The position numbers were made by a program, and so were the translations under genes. From Marisa cornuarietis (Eukaryota; Mollusca; Gastropoda; Architaenioglossa; Ampullariidae), in contig SMMW01000627.1 of NCBI GenBank assembly GCA_004794655.1, forward strand, positions 930,001 through 994,000: a stretch of DNA of 64,000 bases, written 5' to 3'. Shown here one piece after another: positions 27,201-34,741 of this stretch (within the stretch, counting starts at the first letter, position 1; the number at the start of each line of letters is the position of its first letter). The notes under the pieces are model-generated. The model was not told where the DNA came from. It searched no databases and saw nothing but the letters and a program-made list of their open reading frames with translations.

Positions 27201-30200
27201 TTAAAGACCTTCACGGAGCAAACCCGACTGAGGTCGCAATACACCTACCTACTGACCTCGATGCAGTTGGGGCAGGTAACACGGAACTCAGGTCGTGGCT
27301 AAACACTACTGCTTCGCACCCTGTAGCCCAGTACAGGGTACTGTGGGATGGAGCAGTTGATGGAGGAGACGGCCACACGGCAGCCAGCAGTTTCCTTAAT
27401 TAAATACCCAACTTTTAGTCCGGATGCAAAGAATGGGTTCGTCCCCGGTGTGTCTGTGGGGGGGGGGGGAGGAATTGGTGTTTTACGCCGAGCCAGCAAC
27501 TAAGGCTATATTACAAGGCAGCCAGACCTGTGAACAGATGCCAAATGCAAAGAAAGAACAGTATGCCCGAGACGAGAGCTGAACCGACGAGAGCGAACCC
27601 TCACTATATTGGTGACAGGCGCTAAGGCTAACGGTTGCGCCAACGGACCGCCCTCTGGGTGAGGCAATGTAGGAGGAACGGTCAGTCTTCGCTAAATGCT
27701 TTCATCTGGCCAGACAGTCGCACGGGGTCACAAACGGTGAGAAAGGTGTCAAAATAACGCACTGAGATACACCACGCTCGCTCGTCTTTCTCACCTAACC
27801 TGTATTTGCGGTAAAGTTGAAAACTAAATTGGGTGAGGAGGAAGCTGAGCGTCCCCGCTAGGTGACAAATATTTTGTGAATGACCAAAAAAAAAAAACAC
27901 ACACACAAAAAAACAACAACAAAAAACGGTACTTGTATCCGATCAAGTTTTGAATGAGCGGCTGCCACGGTTCTCTGCACTCGCCGACTTCTTAAAGCGC
28001 CAGTCTGTCGCCCCATAACAGTCTCACCTAACCGACAGGACCAGTCGATGACACATGCAAGACGCGTGTCAAGAACATTAATTCATATCACACTGATGAT
28101 GTTATTCGAGGACTGTGCACAGGCAAAGTTATAAATCTTCAACATGTCATAAAAAAGATGACGTGCACCAAACGGCACCAAGCAATGGGCTACGAAAAAA
28201 TGTATAACACAATGAGTGGGTCAAATGTCATAGTTTAAGAACGCGGTCACGACGGTAGCGTGACAATTCATAAGATGGCGACATTAATGAGAGGTGGCAC
28301 GTTGCCAAAAGTATAAAAGGATGGTGTAAGGTAGCACAGCGAACATTAGAGAGTTTGAGATCCACGACGCGTAGGGAGACGTGTGCGGCAACGAGAACGG
28401 CGAGCCTCTAAGCCTACCCGTTTAGAGAAAGCGATTGGTTGGATTTTGTGGATGTGATGATGTAGGGCGCAAATTCCCGTGACGCTACAGGTTGCCGTTC
28501 CCGCACGCGTCGCACGAGCACTGAATCTCAAATTCTCTATTGGCAAGACGTGGCGCCCTCGGTGAATAACAGCCAGGCGGTGATAGCAGAAGTAAGGCCG
28601 CTGCCCAGCAGGTGCTGCTACAGCTTGTCTCAACCACGGACCCCGTCTCCTAGCTATGTAATACCGACCGGCAGGGATGTAGGGTGGTGTGCATAAGCGG
28701 GCGCCGGCGTGCATGAGCGGAGCTGACTCTTTACTTAATTATGAAACTGGTCAAGGCTGTTGCCTATTTCGGAACTGGCGGGGACTTACTCTGGCTGATT
28801 ATAAAGAGCCAATCGTTATTAGGATCGCTTTTTCGCTACCGCTTGATGATTGTGTTTCTAGTCACTTCCATCTTTAACGACTAGTCCGCAGACTTTAGAG
28901 AGTATTTAAGAAGACGCGCTTGACTGTGGGCAAAGATGAAAGCAATGTTAAATACAGCAGTGAATGTGAACCAGAAAAGACAGACATACTGGAGAGATTG
29001 ATCAGACTGTTAGCACAAGGGAGTTTTGTTTGCAGCATATTCCAACAAATATACTGCCAAGAAAAAAATACCATTTTATAAAAATCTGGCAATCAATGCT
29101 CTTGGCGAGCAGGGAAGGGAGTGGGACCAAGCTAAAATCTGATAAGCAAGGGTCATCAACATACTGTAAAACTATCTCCTATATACAAGACATACTGTAC
29201 GTCGCCAATTTGGGAAAATACGGAATTAACCAAAATTCTTACAACTGATCGCAATCTTGCGATCCCCGCCGCTCACCTACTCCCCAACTTTCATCATGCA
29301 CACAACTGCACAGCGCGTCGAGAAGTCATGGGAAGTTCATTCCGATTTGGACAAGGGTGGGAGCAGGCAAAGTCTCTATAGTCTATACTCTCTATACTCA
29401 CCAAGCTGACGCAAGGCCACGGCCTTCAGTGCAGGTGGCAGGCTGTCTCGCACAAGAAACTTCTCGTAGGCTTCCTTAGCAACCTTGATCTTGCCCTGCA
29501 CACACACACACACACACACACGTACGTTAAAAAATAAGCTCCCGTCGATGATGGCCAAAGGTACATTAAAACATAATCCCACCAACCCAGTTCATGAGGT
29601 GTGAGAGAGAACATCACTTTAACAGTAGTAATATATGTTTCACGATCACCGGTCGATTCGACCATTTACCGATCCCAACAAGTCGATTCGATCACGATGT
29701 CCACTGACATCGGTCGATACAACCGCCGAGTACAGAAGTTATTATTCAGTGTAATGACCCACTCGGTGTTGACTATATGTAAATAAAAAGGAAGAGATCG
29801 TTTCTATACAAATTAGTCACGTGATACACGTAGGTCAGCTGCCACTGTTATCAAATATAAACTAGACGCTGTTAGAAGAAATATCACGCATGGATACTAA
29901 AGTACGAGCGAGAACAACATACATTTCTTAGTTTAACTTATGCAGCAGCAAAGCAATTGCCATAGTACAAGCGTACGGTTCATGGCTCCACGTTTATATA
30001 ATAAACAAGCGTTAAAAATGTGAAAACGTTAGAATGGACCCACTTTCTCTATCACACACTCAGCAAGATCGATGTGCATCACCCAAGGACGAGAAAGGAA
30101 CGACATCAAAATTCACTTATTTCATGGCATAGATATGATGGTCGAATCGACTATCGGGTGTGGTCGAATTCGCAAAAGGTCGAATCGACCGCCCCTCCCC

Positions 30201-33200
30201 CCTTTTTCACATTATCAGCATGTCGGACAATATATAATAATAAATAATGATAATGAAGTTAATTTGTATAGCGCTTTTTCTCACCATTTAAGGTAGGCTC
30301 AAAGCGCTTTACTAAAGAGAAAAACACACAAACATAATAATAATGGATGCTGATCTCAAAAACAGTAAGTTTCAGTGTTCTTATCATCATATATCTCTCG
30401 ACTACAAGCGTATTCATGCGACAATCCATAAACACCACATTTATCTTCTGAAAACACTTCCAAACAAGCCATAAACATCATATTCATCATTTGAACACAC
30501 TGCCAAAGCAGTCCATAAACATCACATTCATCGTCTGAACACACTACCAAACAATCCATAAACATTACTTTCATCATCTGAACACACTGCCAAACAAGCG
30601 ATAAACACATCTGAACACACTGCCAAGCAATCCAATGAAACAAAAGCTGGCTACACACCTGTACCTCAAAAAGATGAGCGATGTTGAGATGAGCTGAAAC
30701 GAAAGAAAGAAAACTGAAAGCAGTGGCACAGCAGCATTTCCACTAAAAAGGAACTTGCCCCCCCCCCCCCAACACTCTAGATTCTGGTTAAAAATAACTC
30801 GGATGACGCAGACTTCCATGGACAGCCTGTAAAATGTTACATCGACTGGACAACAACTATAAGTAAAATTGGCGATCTGAAATTAGGCAGATATATTGGG
30901 CATACCTGGTTAAATCAAGAAGTAGTCAGCACTTTTAGTAGATGTTTTAAATGACTATAAATTTCATTGGCGAGAACGGAATTACACTTTATATTACCAC
31001 TAGCAGTGACAGGTTTAGTTTTGTTTTTGTTTGGTCAGTTAAGTCGGTGCCACACAGGGAGATTTCTTTCAATTTAGACATTAACAGATTCATCAGATGT
31101 GCACTAATGTGATTTTGCTTAAGAATCTCAGCCATTTTGTCGCAGTCTGACAATAATATCAGTAAGACTTGTTCTAAGAGACCACAACAATGACGAGAAG
31201 GAATCTGATCTTATATTGTCTGTGTCTGATAGCTCTGTGAAAAAGTATCATTCCAACTATGTATTACAGACGACCTTCAAACTACAGACGCTGATGTAAA
31301 CAGAAAATAAGATATTTTGCAAGTTTATATATCCAGCAACAAAAATACTATTTCACGCTAACCATATTCTTCCTCCCCTAATGTTACTACACACTTTGTT
31401 GTAATATGTTGTATATCAATCCTTTTAAATGAGCCCAAAGACCTCATAACATTTCGTTATTGTCTCTTGTTTCTGGAGTCACATGACAGTTACCTATATC
31501 CTAACATCGTAAGGCTACAAACAATCCTCCCCGAAAACCTCACAAACATTGCCACTTTTGTAGCTGTGGGAAGAAATAGTAGCCACACCACCGACATCGT
31601 CACCAACAATTTTCTTCTAAGATCAACACGCTGCCAACGACAGGCAGAGCATCGTTACCTACCCCCCTCCACCCCCAAGCTCCCAGCGCATGAGGTGATT
31701 CTCTCTCTCTCACATGCGTGTGTGTGTGTGTGTGTGTGAAAGAGAGTGCGCGAGAAGGCGTGCGTGCAGCAAACGCGGGATCGAAGACACAAAGGCAGGT
31801 GAAGCGAGGCATTTATTATTTCCTCCTTTTTTTTTTCTTCGTCCCCTCCTCACCTAACGTCCCCCATTTCCCCCTCATTATCTCTATAGATAGAGATTAG
31901 AATTATGACCTAATTGTCCGGGTCAAAGTGACCTTGCGAAACCTGCTTAGAAACTCCGTACACCTGATGTTGTTGACCCCCCCCCCAACCCACCCCACCA
32001 CAGATCTGCCCCACCTGCTGTCCCCCCCCCACCCTACCCCCGCGGTCTTTGTGTCGACGCCGTGGCAACTCTCTGCCCGCCCTGTTTCATCATCTCTCCC
32101 CGCCCCGATGTGTTTGTGGTCCGCGAGCAAAAGGAGTGGGGTGGCCCTGTTTCCAGCGCGGCTGTTTCTTGCGGCAACTTGCGCGTAGCATTTGGGGCCC
32201 AATGGGCAAAAGGACTGGCGAAGGGTGGACGAGACGCAAGTACCGTTAGACCCCTCTGACGTCAGCGGTCCCGGGGCTGTGTCACGCGCACGCATCGCGC
32301 CTCCGTCGTGGAGTTCGGGGTGGGGGTTGGTGGAAGAAAGGGCGAGTGGTGGTAGTGGGGGGGTGGGGGAAGAAAGCGAGACAGGTTCCACTGTCGAAGA
32401 GCGGGGTTGTCTTGCACACAATAAGAGGCTGCAAGCGGGCTTTCATTGTGTGGTGAAGTTTGTGGAGACCGATAATCATACACGCCGCCTCGTCTTCTGC
32501 CAACGCCGCATCTCGGAGGCCCCCATGATTATCTTGAGGCGGAATAATGCCAAAGGGGGTGGACTCCCCGCGCTGACAAAGGGACGGCTGCTTGTCTCCC
32601 TTGACACGCCTTTGCCAGCAGTGCCACCTAGTGGTGTGGCGGCGAGGCCAACAACAACAACCCTCGCTGCCCGTCGTCACGATCGACAAAACAGGGTGGG
32701 GCCCAGGGATGGGGAAGAAAAGGCGAGAGCTGATGACGCCATCTGGGCAACGACGTCTTCTAAGAGGCTGACCTATGACCTACACCGGCCAGCGCCCAGA
32801 TGGAGGTAACAAAGCCAATCACTGGAGAAGGATTAAAACGAAGCAAGGAGGTTGAATCTGACTAGGCCAAGCACTGGAGTCGCGTGTAACAAAGCCTAGC
32901 GCTGGAATCGGATGTAACAGCCCTGACACAGGAGTTGGTGAATTGCTGTGAATAGGTTTTAAATAGAATAAGCTAGGTCTGGCACTAGTGCTGAAAAATC
33001 TGCTGGCAGATTATGTCTGGAACTGGGAGGCAGATTAACCATGTCTTGTGCTAATGGTGTGGTGGATTTACTAGGACTGGCACTCAAAAGATATCAACTA
33101 AGTCGAGCACTCAGGATGGATTAGCTAAATGTAGCACAGGGCAAACATATTACCATCACGAAGTGTTGTATCACAGACTTCAAACTACTCCAGCTAATCC

Positions 33201-34741
33201 AGCCCTCATCACAATGAGATGAACACTGCTGTGCCGATGACTGTCTTATACTTTATACACTAGCATGCATGAGCTTGCTGTAACATTTCTCATTTGTGTA
33301 TAAAACAGGCTTCGTAATCTCAATCTTACATCTCTTTATTTTGTGTATAAAAACAGGCTTAGTAACCCAATTTATCATGCACACAGCACATATGCACCCA
33401 GGCACCCACTCACACACACCGCTATGCTATAGGCAGACATTATGAAAAGATAAAGTAAAAGCTTTCCCCCACAAAAAAAGATTGTGACATATGAAGGAAG
33501 ACTGACGCATGATGGAGGAAAATACAAAATAAACTGTAAAAGGGTAAATCTTACTTTCGTCTGGGCTTAGTGAACAGTCACTGCTGTCTGCAAGACACAG
33601 CTTGAAATGCTGCAAAAAAGCAAAAACAAAACACACACACACACACACAAAACACACGCGAAACAAAACACACACAGTTTCCTGTCATGATGCATTAAAA
33701 ACTTCCCTTGTGACAAATTTTAGACCTCTGAATTACAAGATAAAAGTAATATGTCATATGACACTTAACACACTAGTGTAAAAAAAAAAAAAACCATAAA
33801 AATAAATAAAGTAAATTTGTCTTGTAACAAAAGAAAAGAAAACACGAAGAGCCCTAAAGGTGGACACAAAAGGACTAGGTGCTTGGGGGAGGTGGTGAGG
33901 TGGTGGTGGCATTATTGCCCTTTCACCCACTTTGTCTGTGAATGTGCCTTCTAGCATCAACTACCACCACTGGCTTCTCATCCCTGTTCTCAAGCAGCTA
34001 GTCTGGTTACTCAAATGAAGTGGGCAGCTTGACCCTATAAGTCTACACAACAGGCAGGCTGAAAGGCAGCACTTTTACCTCTTTTGCATATACGTTTATG
34101 TTCTTCACACCTTTGGTAGAGAAAGAACAAATAAATCAACCAAAGCCTGAAGTGTCATAAACCATATCCTTATGGCCTGAGCAGCACATCACAGGGTCAT
34201 TGGCTTGAGACACGGCAGCTGACCTCTGGGCAGACAGCTGTACTGACTGTATAAACAAATGACAGCCTCACAGAGTTTACAGCACCATAGCCCGTAGCTC
34301 AACGAAAAGATGGTAGCCTAGTATACCTGTAGATCACAAAGACAGCAGCATAGCTGATATGCCATGACAATAATGGAGGCAGCATAAGGACAGTGAAAAG
34401 GTGGTGGCGAAGTCTGCTGACCACAAAGACAGCAGCACAGCCTTAAGACCACGTTGACAGACAGCAACAGAGCCTGTAGGCAGATAATAAGCATAACCCA
34501 AATGTCCTGAAGACATGACACTGGATGCTGATGGATGCATATGGCAACGTAACATGGTGGCTGTCAGCAAACAGAGATGATGAAACCAGTCAAAGCAGGG
34601 GAGAGAGAGAGAGCTGTTACCTTGAGACTGGTGTCAAAATTCTTCAGGATCTTAAACATCAATCCCAGGCGGGCATGCCCCTCATTGGAGCGCTGGAACA
34701 GACAGTCTTGGTACAGCAACTGCTGGAAGAGTCGGATGGAC
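9081..34741 (-). CDS. KDM6A: KDM6A/UTX-type histone H3K27 demethylase, 24 exons, 5' end missing
   Basis: The family removes di- and trimethyl marks from histone H3 Lys27 in the nucleus, using Fe(II) and 2-oxoglutarate, as part of the MLL3/MLL4 (COMPASS-like) complexes. Joining 24 exons gives 1,201 residues in one frame. Residues 1-265 are TPR repeats. Residues 266-800 are a low-complexity linker with a poly-Gln exon and a Ser/Thr-rich exon. Residues 880-1098 are the JmjC core. Iron ligands are H952, E954 (HQEN motif) and H1032 (VHWVQ), with the same 80-residue spacing as in human UTX. Zinc cysteines are C1137, C1140, C1161 and C1164. The TPR part separates it from JMJD3 (KDM6B), which lacks TPRs. 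The first base recovered completes a codon begun in an upstream exon, so about 150 N-terminal residues are absent. The exact C-terminus is uncertain. Orthology is clear from sequence; enzyme activity is inferred from conserved residues. Confidence 0.96.
9703..9829 (-). CDS. KDM6A: UTX exon: first half of zinc site (CxxC)
   Basis: The 127-bp exon has acceptor tttgcag and donor TGAG|GTGAGT. It encodes [18 protein letters not shown], then YYCEDCE, whose two Cys form half of the zinc site that helps UTX bind the H3 tail. Confidence 0.97.
10395..10579 (-). CDS. KDM6A: UTX exon: end of JmjC core, [13 protein letters not shown]
   Basis: The 185-bp exon has acceptor cttgtgcag and donor TCAA|GTGAGT. 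It encodes [28 protein letters not shown] and [16 protein letters not shown], nearly identical to vertebrate UTX. Confidence 0.98.
11116..11260 (-). CDS. KDM6A: UTX exon: JmjC second iron-binding His
   Basis: The 145-bp exon has acceptor gtgtccag and donor TATT|GTAAGT. It encodes [20 protein letters not shown], then [17 protein letters not shown]. The His codon at 11131-11133 is the third iron ligand. Confidence 0.98.
11567..11681 (-). CDS. KDM6A: UTX exon: JmjC HQENNN iron-binding motif
   Basis: The 115-bp exon has acceptor gttgacag and donor GAAAA|GTGAGA. It encodes [20 protein letters not shown]. The His codon is at 11677-11679 and the Glu codon at 11671-11673, the first two iron ligands. 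Both are intact, so a catalytic protein is expected. Confidence 0.98.
11823..12028 (-). CDS. KDM6A: UTX exon: JmjC start, cofactor-binding residues
   Basis: The 206-bp exon has acceptor tgttacag and donor ACCAG|GTAGCT. It encodes [26 protein letters not shown], and [19 protein letters not shown]. The Lys of YMK and the Thr of SRT match the 2-oxoglutarate contacts of human UTX. Confidence 0.98.
12375..12457 (-). CDS. KDM6A: UTX exon: acidic Ser-rich [12 protein letters not shown]
   Basis: The 83-bp exon has acceptor tgtgcag and donor AAAAG|GTGAAT. It encodes EEQEKARG and [13 protein letters not shown], matching EENEK and SDSESTSSDNSG of UTX. Confidence 0.94.
12956..13087 (-). CDS. KDM6A: UTX exon: [14 protein letters not shown]
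   Basis: The 132-bp exon has acceptor tttttgcag and donor TTAAG|GTATGC. It ends [15 protein letters not shown], matching KYAQYQASSFQESLR. The GRPQWPCF segment replaces the vertebrate KIWHCESN segment. Confidence 0.96.
13208..13278 (-). CDS. KDM6A: UTX exon: [14 protein letters not shown]
   Basis: The 71-bp exon has acceptor tgtttcag and donor ACAG|GTAAGG. It encodes [20 protein letters not shown], then VRTQ, almost the same as vertebrate UTX. This is the start of the JmjC-associated structural region. Confidence 0.97.
13730..13829 (-). CDS. KDM6A: UTX exon: LESKKDAF and [12 protein letters not shown]
   Basis: The 100-bp exon has acceptor gtggtatag and donor GCTAG|GTAAGC. It encodes [16 protein letters not shown], then [14 protein letters not shown], matching LENKRDAF and PVTVIRGLAGALKL of UTX. 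Confidence 0.97.
14267..14388 (-). CDS. KDM6A: UTX exon: Pro-rich [13 protein letters not shown] and LNPPTPSVY
   Basis: The 122-bp exon has acceptor tttttaag and donor TTAT|GTAAGT. It encodes [10 protein letters not shown], then a proline-rich stretch, then [10 protein letters not shown], matching KLNPPTPSIY of vertebrate UTX. Confidence 0.95.
14708..15589 (-). CDS. KDM6A: UTX large Ser/Thr-rich linker exon (882 bp)
   Basis: This is the largest exon, with acceptor taatgcag and donor GCTTG|GTAAGC. It holds a poly-Thr run from an (ACC)n tract near 15464-15488, several poly-Ser runs and a conserved-looking end, [13 protein letters not shown], that aligns with SAEVLKACRNLG just before the catalytic half of UTX. 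The low-complexity middle is probably disordered and lineage-specific. Confidence 0.93.
15826..15883 (-). CDS. KDM6A: UTX linker exon, Ser/Pro-rich
   Basis: The 58-bp exon has acceptor gtatgtag and donor CCAAG|GTAGGC and ends in phase 1, which fits the next exon. It encodes [19 protein letters not shown]. It has no clear homology and is supported by splice signals and phase only. Confidence 0.7.
15990..16220. repeat. Interspersed repeat related to 42925-43090
   Basis: The core AATACTGGGACCCAGAAAGG matches AATACTGGGCCCTGAGAAAG at 42970. Both are followed by GAATGA-like sequence and a decayed copy of the same phrase. The family is unknown to me. This copy lies in the intron between 15883 and 16387. 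Confidence 0.5.
16387..16485 (-). CDS. KDM6A: UTX linker exon encoding a poly-Gln segment
   Basis: The 99-bp exon has acceptor aacttgcag and donor GCAG|GTATGT and is 33 codons in phase 0. About half of the residues are Gln, with runs of five and six encoded by mixed CAA/CAG codons. It corresponds in position to the Gln-containing stretch after the TPRs in UTX. Confidence 0.83.
16737..16850 (-). CDS. KDM6A: UTX linker exon, Pro/Gln-rich
   Basis: The 114-bp exon has acceptor gtctcacag and donor CAAG|GTGAGC and is 38 codons in phase 0. It contains [16 protein letters not shown], similar in style to the LTPQKLQHLEQLRAN segment of vertebrate UTX. Confidence 0.85.
16971..17081 (-). CDS. KDM6A: UTX linker exon with basic KKKIRKR end
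   Basis: The 111-bp exon has acceptor tgttttcag and donor AACGA|GTAAGC and is 37 codons in phase 0. It is rich in Gly and Ser and ends [10 protein letters not shown], a candidate nuclear localisation signal. It is placed by phase, splice sites and position; sequence similarity in this linker is weak. Confidence 0.8.
17268..17350. repeat. Short tandem repeat, unit about 33 bp
   Basis: Phrases of the type CAGGCTCACTGATTTACAAG and CC recur two and a half times within a UTX intron. It is degenerate in the last unit. Confidence 0.6.
17904..17994 (-). CDS. KDM6A: UTX exon: post-[23 protein letters not shown] motif
   Basis: The 91-bp exon has acceptor atattacag and donor ACAG|GTACAG. It encodes the conserved [20 protein letters not shown] segment that directly follows the TPRs in UTX, then a divergent tail. 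Confidence 0.95.
18427..18684 (-). CDS. KDM6A: UTX exon: last TPR repeats
   Basis: The 258-bp exon starts after cttgctgcag and ends AATAA|GTGAGT. It encodes [20 protein letters not shown], one of the most conserved UTX segments, followed by the [18 protein letters not shown] repeat. It closes the TPR domain that docks UTX to its partners. Confidence 0.97.
18991..19089 (-). CDS. KDM6A: UTX exon: TPR segment [11 protein letters not shown]
   Basis: The 99-bp exon follows acceptor taaacag and encodes [20 protein letters not shown] and [14 protein letters not shown], nearly identical to vertebrate UTX. The donor is ATAGG|GTCAGT, which has an unusual C at intron position 3; it is the only GT that keeps the frame. 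Confidence 0.96.
19665..19791 (-). CDS. KDM6A: UTX exon: TPR segment, [12 protein letters not shown]
   Basis: The acceptor is gtcactag and the donor is GGCAG|GTGAGT; the exon is 127 bp. It encodes GWLYHNSAK, then [20 protein letters not shown] and MLGR. It follows a 9.6-kb intron, the largest between recovered exons. Confidence 0.95.
20226..20520 (-). mobile_element. Non-LTR retrotransposon (LINE) 3'-end relic
   Basis: On the minus strand the translation includes [13 protein letters not shown], then [13 protein letters not shown], then TELWPQ, and ends with a short tail before a stop. This matches the RTGH...TPEHVLQxCPLH...LWP zinc-motif end of many LINE ORF2 proteins. Frameshifts and stops lie upstream, so it is dead. 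It is in the same orientation as UTX, inside the 9.6-kb intron. Confidence 0.6.
24060..24360. promoter_or_regulatory. Promoter-like cluster inside UTX intron
   Basis: A tight cluster holds an NRF1-like site (TGCGCATGTGCGCGCA, 24088-24103), a CRE half-site TACGTCAC at 24073-24080, an inverted CCAAT box ATTGG at 24120-24124 and an E-box CACGTG at 24132-24137. The block is CpG-rich. It lies between the exons at 29402 and 19791, so it could be an internal UTX promoter or belong to a noncoding transcript. This is motif evidence only. Confidence 0.35.
26706..26736 (+). other. G-quadruplex-prone G-run
   Basis: Three runs of four to five G separated by single A are followed by GGTGGTGGGG. The pattern meets the usual four-tract quadruplex rule. 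It is in the UTX intron, on the strand opposite to the gene. Confidence 0.55.
27472..27654 (-). mobile_element. tRNA-derived SINE (copy 2), near full length
   Basis: Read on the minus strand it starts with a tRNA-like A-box region (GTTGGCGCAACCGTTAGC), then a B-box-like GGTTCAGCTC, then a body, and ends GTTGCTGGCTCGGCGTAAAA. It sits in the 9.6-kb UTX intron in the same orientation as the gene. Confidence 0.8.
28312..28320 (+). promoter_or_regulatory. TATA-box-like element
   Basis: The plus strand reads AGTATAAAAGGATGG within CpG-rich sequence. A good TATA match, but no gene is recognised downstream. Confidence 0.2.
29402..29495 (-). CDS. KDM6A: UTX exon: TPR segment AKEAYEKFL
   Basis: This 94-bp exon begins GGCAAG after the acceptor gtgtgcag and ends CTTG|GTGAGT in phase 1. 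It encodes [17 protein letters not shown] and ends ALRQLG, matching SAKEAYEQLLQTENL and LQQLG of vertebrate UTX. The sequence upstream of the acceptor is a pure TG repeat rather than a pyrimidine tract. Confidence 0.94.
29499..29521 (-). repeat. TG microsatellite abutting a UTX splice acceptor
   Basis: On the minus strand about eleven TG units run directly into the acceptor CAG of the exon at 29402-29495. There is no pyrimidine tract between the repeat and the AG. Confidence 0.9.
29651..30190. mobile_element. MITE-like element with GGTCGATTCGACC ends
   Basis: The left end has GGTCGATTCGACC (29651-29663), then two relatives at 29682-29693 and 29712-29724. The right end has three copies in inverse order (30140-30152, 30162-30173, 30178-30190). 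The outermost pair forms terminal inverted repeats extending to CGGTCGATTCGACC(A/T)TTT. No coding capacity is seen and no clear target duplication was found. Confidence 0.45.
30236..30315. repeat. Interspersed repeat with AGCGCTTTT/AAAGCGCT inverted ends
   Basis: The segment reads TTAATTTGTATAGCGCTTTT, then CTCACCATTTAAGGTAGG, then CTCAAAGCGCTTTAC. Sequences with this GTATAGCGCTTTT...CAAAGCGCTTTA layout recur in many marine invertebrate genomes. The class (MITE or SINE tail) is unclear. Confidence 0.5.
30418..30635. repeat. Minisatellite, unit about 54 bp, about 4 copies
   Basis: The unit contains CATAAACATCACATTCATC, then GTCTGAACACACTGCCAAA. It ends about 30 bp from the donor of the UTX micro-exon at 30665-30693. 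Confidence 0.85.
30665..30693 (-). CDS. KDM6A: UTX micro-exon (29 bp): HLNIAHLFE
   Basis: A 29-bp micro-exon lies between acceptor cgtttcag and donor GAG|GTACAG. With the phase-1 base of the previous exon it encodes [10 protein letters not shown], matching the QFHIAHLYE segment of UTX, and restores phase 0. It is too short to appear as an open reading frame and was found by phase and homology. Confidence 0.88.
31708..31739 (+). repeat. TG microsatellite
   Basis: About ten TG units, preceded by a CT-rich stretch and followed by a GA-rich stretch. Confidence 0.8.
31974..32809. other. GC-rich stretch with C-runs; no gene supported
   Basis: Long C-runs at 31978-32040 and G-runs at 32318-32370 make several quadruplex-prone sites. 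Long open frames exist on both strands (up to 205 codons, plus strand 32192-32809), but they overlap each other, lack homology and follow from high GC. The stretch is in the UTX intron between 30693 and 33555. Confidence 0.5.
32805..33130. repeat. Degenerate about 30-bp repeat
   Basis: Phrases like CTAGGCCAAGCACTGGAGTC, GTGTAACAAAG and CCTAGCGCTGGAATCGGATG recur with decay, each ending GTAACA(A/G). It fades after 33000. Confidence 0.45.
33555..33609 (-). CDS. KDM6A: UTX exon: TPR segment HFKLCLAD
   Basis: The acceptor ttttgcag precedes CATTTC and the donor is GAAA|GTAAGA. The exon is 55 bp and ends in phase 1. The translation begins [12 protein letters not shown], matching HFQLALxDCNPC of vertebrate UTX. 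Confidence 0.92.
34621..34741 (-). CDS. KDM6A: UTX exon (first recovered): TPR segment ending RLGLMFK
   Basis: The acceptor is ctgtgacag and the donor is CAAG|GTAACA. The 121-bp exon carries one base that completes an upstream codon, then 40 codons. It contains the TPR motif ARLGLMFK, matching the LRLGLMFK of vertebrate UTX. The exon before it should end in a TPR segment but was not found. Confidence 0.93.

Larger units (their letters stand above)
20606..29401. other. Interior of the 9.6-kb UTX intron, with a GC- and CpG-rich block
   Basis: The intron has no recognised exon. From about 21.2 kb to 29 kb it is far richer in CpG than the exon-bearing stretch 9-20 kb. Open frames here are explained by high GC and do not resemble known proteins. 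SINE copy 2 lies at 27472-27654. Confidence 0.6.

Noticed and set aside
32192..32809. 205-codon plus-strand frame
   Set aside because: It lies in GC-rich DNA, overlaps a 172-codon minus-strand frame, has no recognisable domain and no splice context.
34250..34520. Repeated CACAAAGACAGCAGCA phrase
   Set aside because: Only two clear copies about 100 bp apart with poor agreement between them; not called as a repeat.
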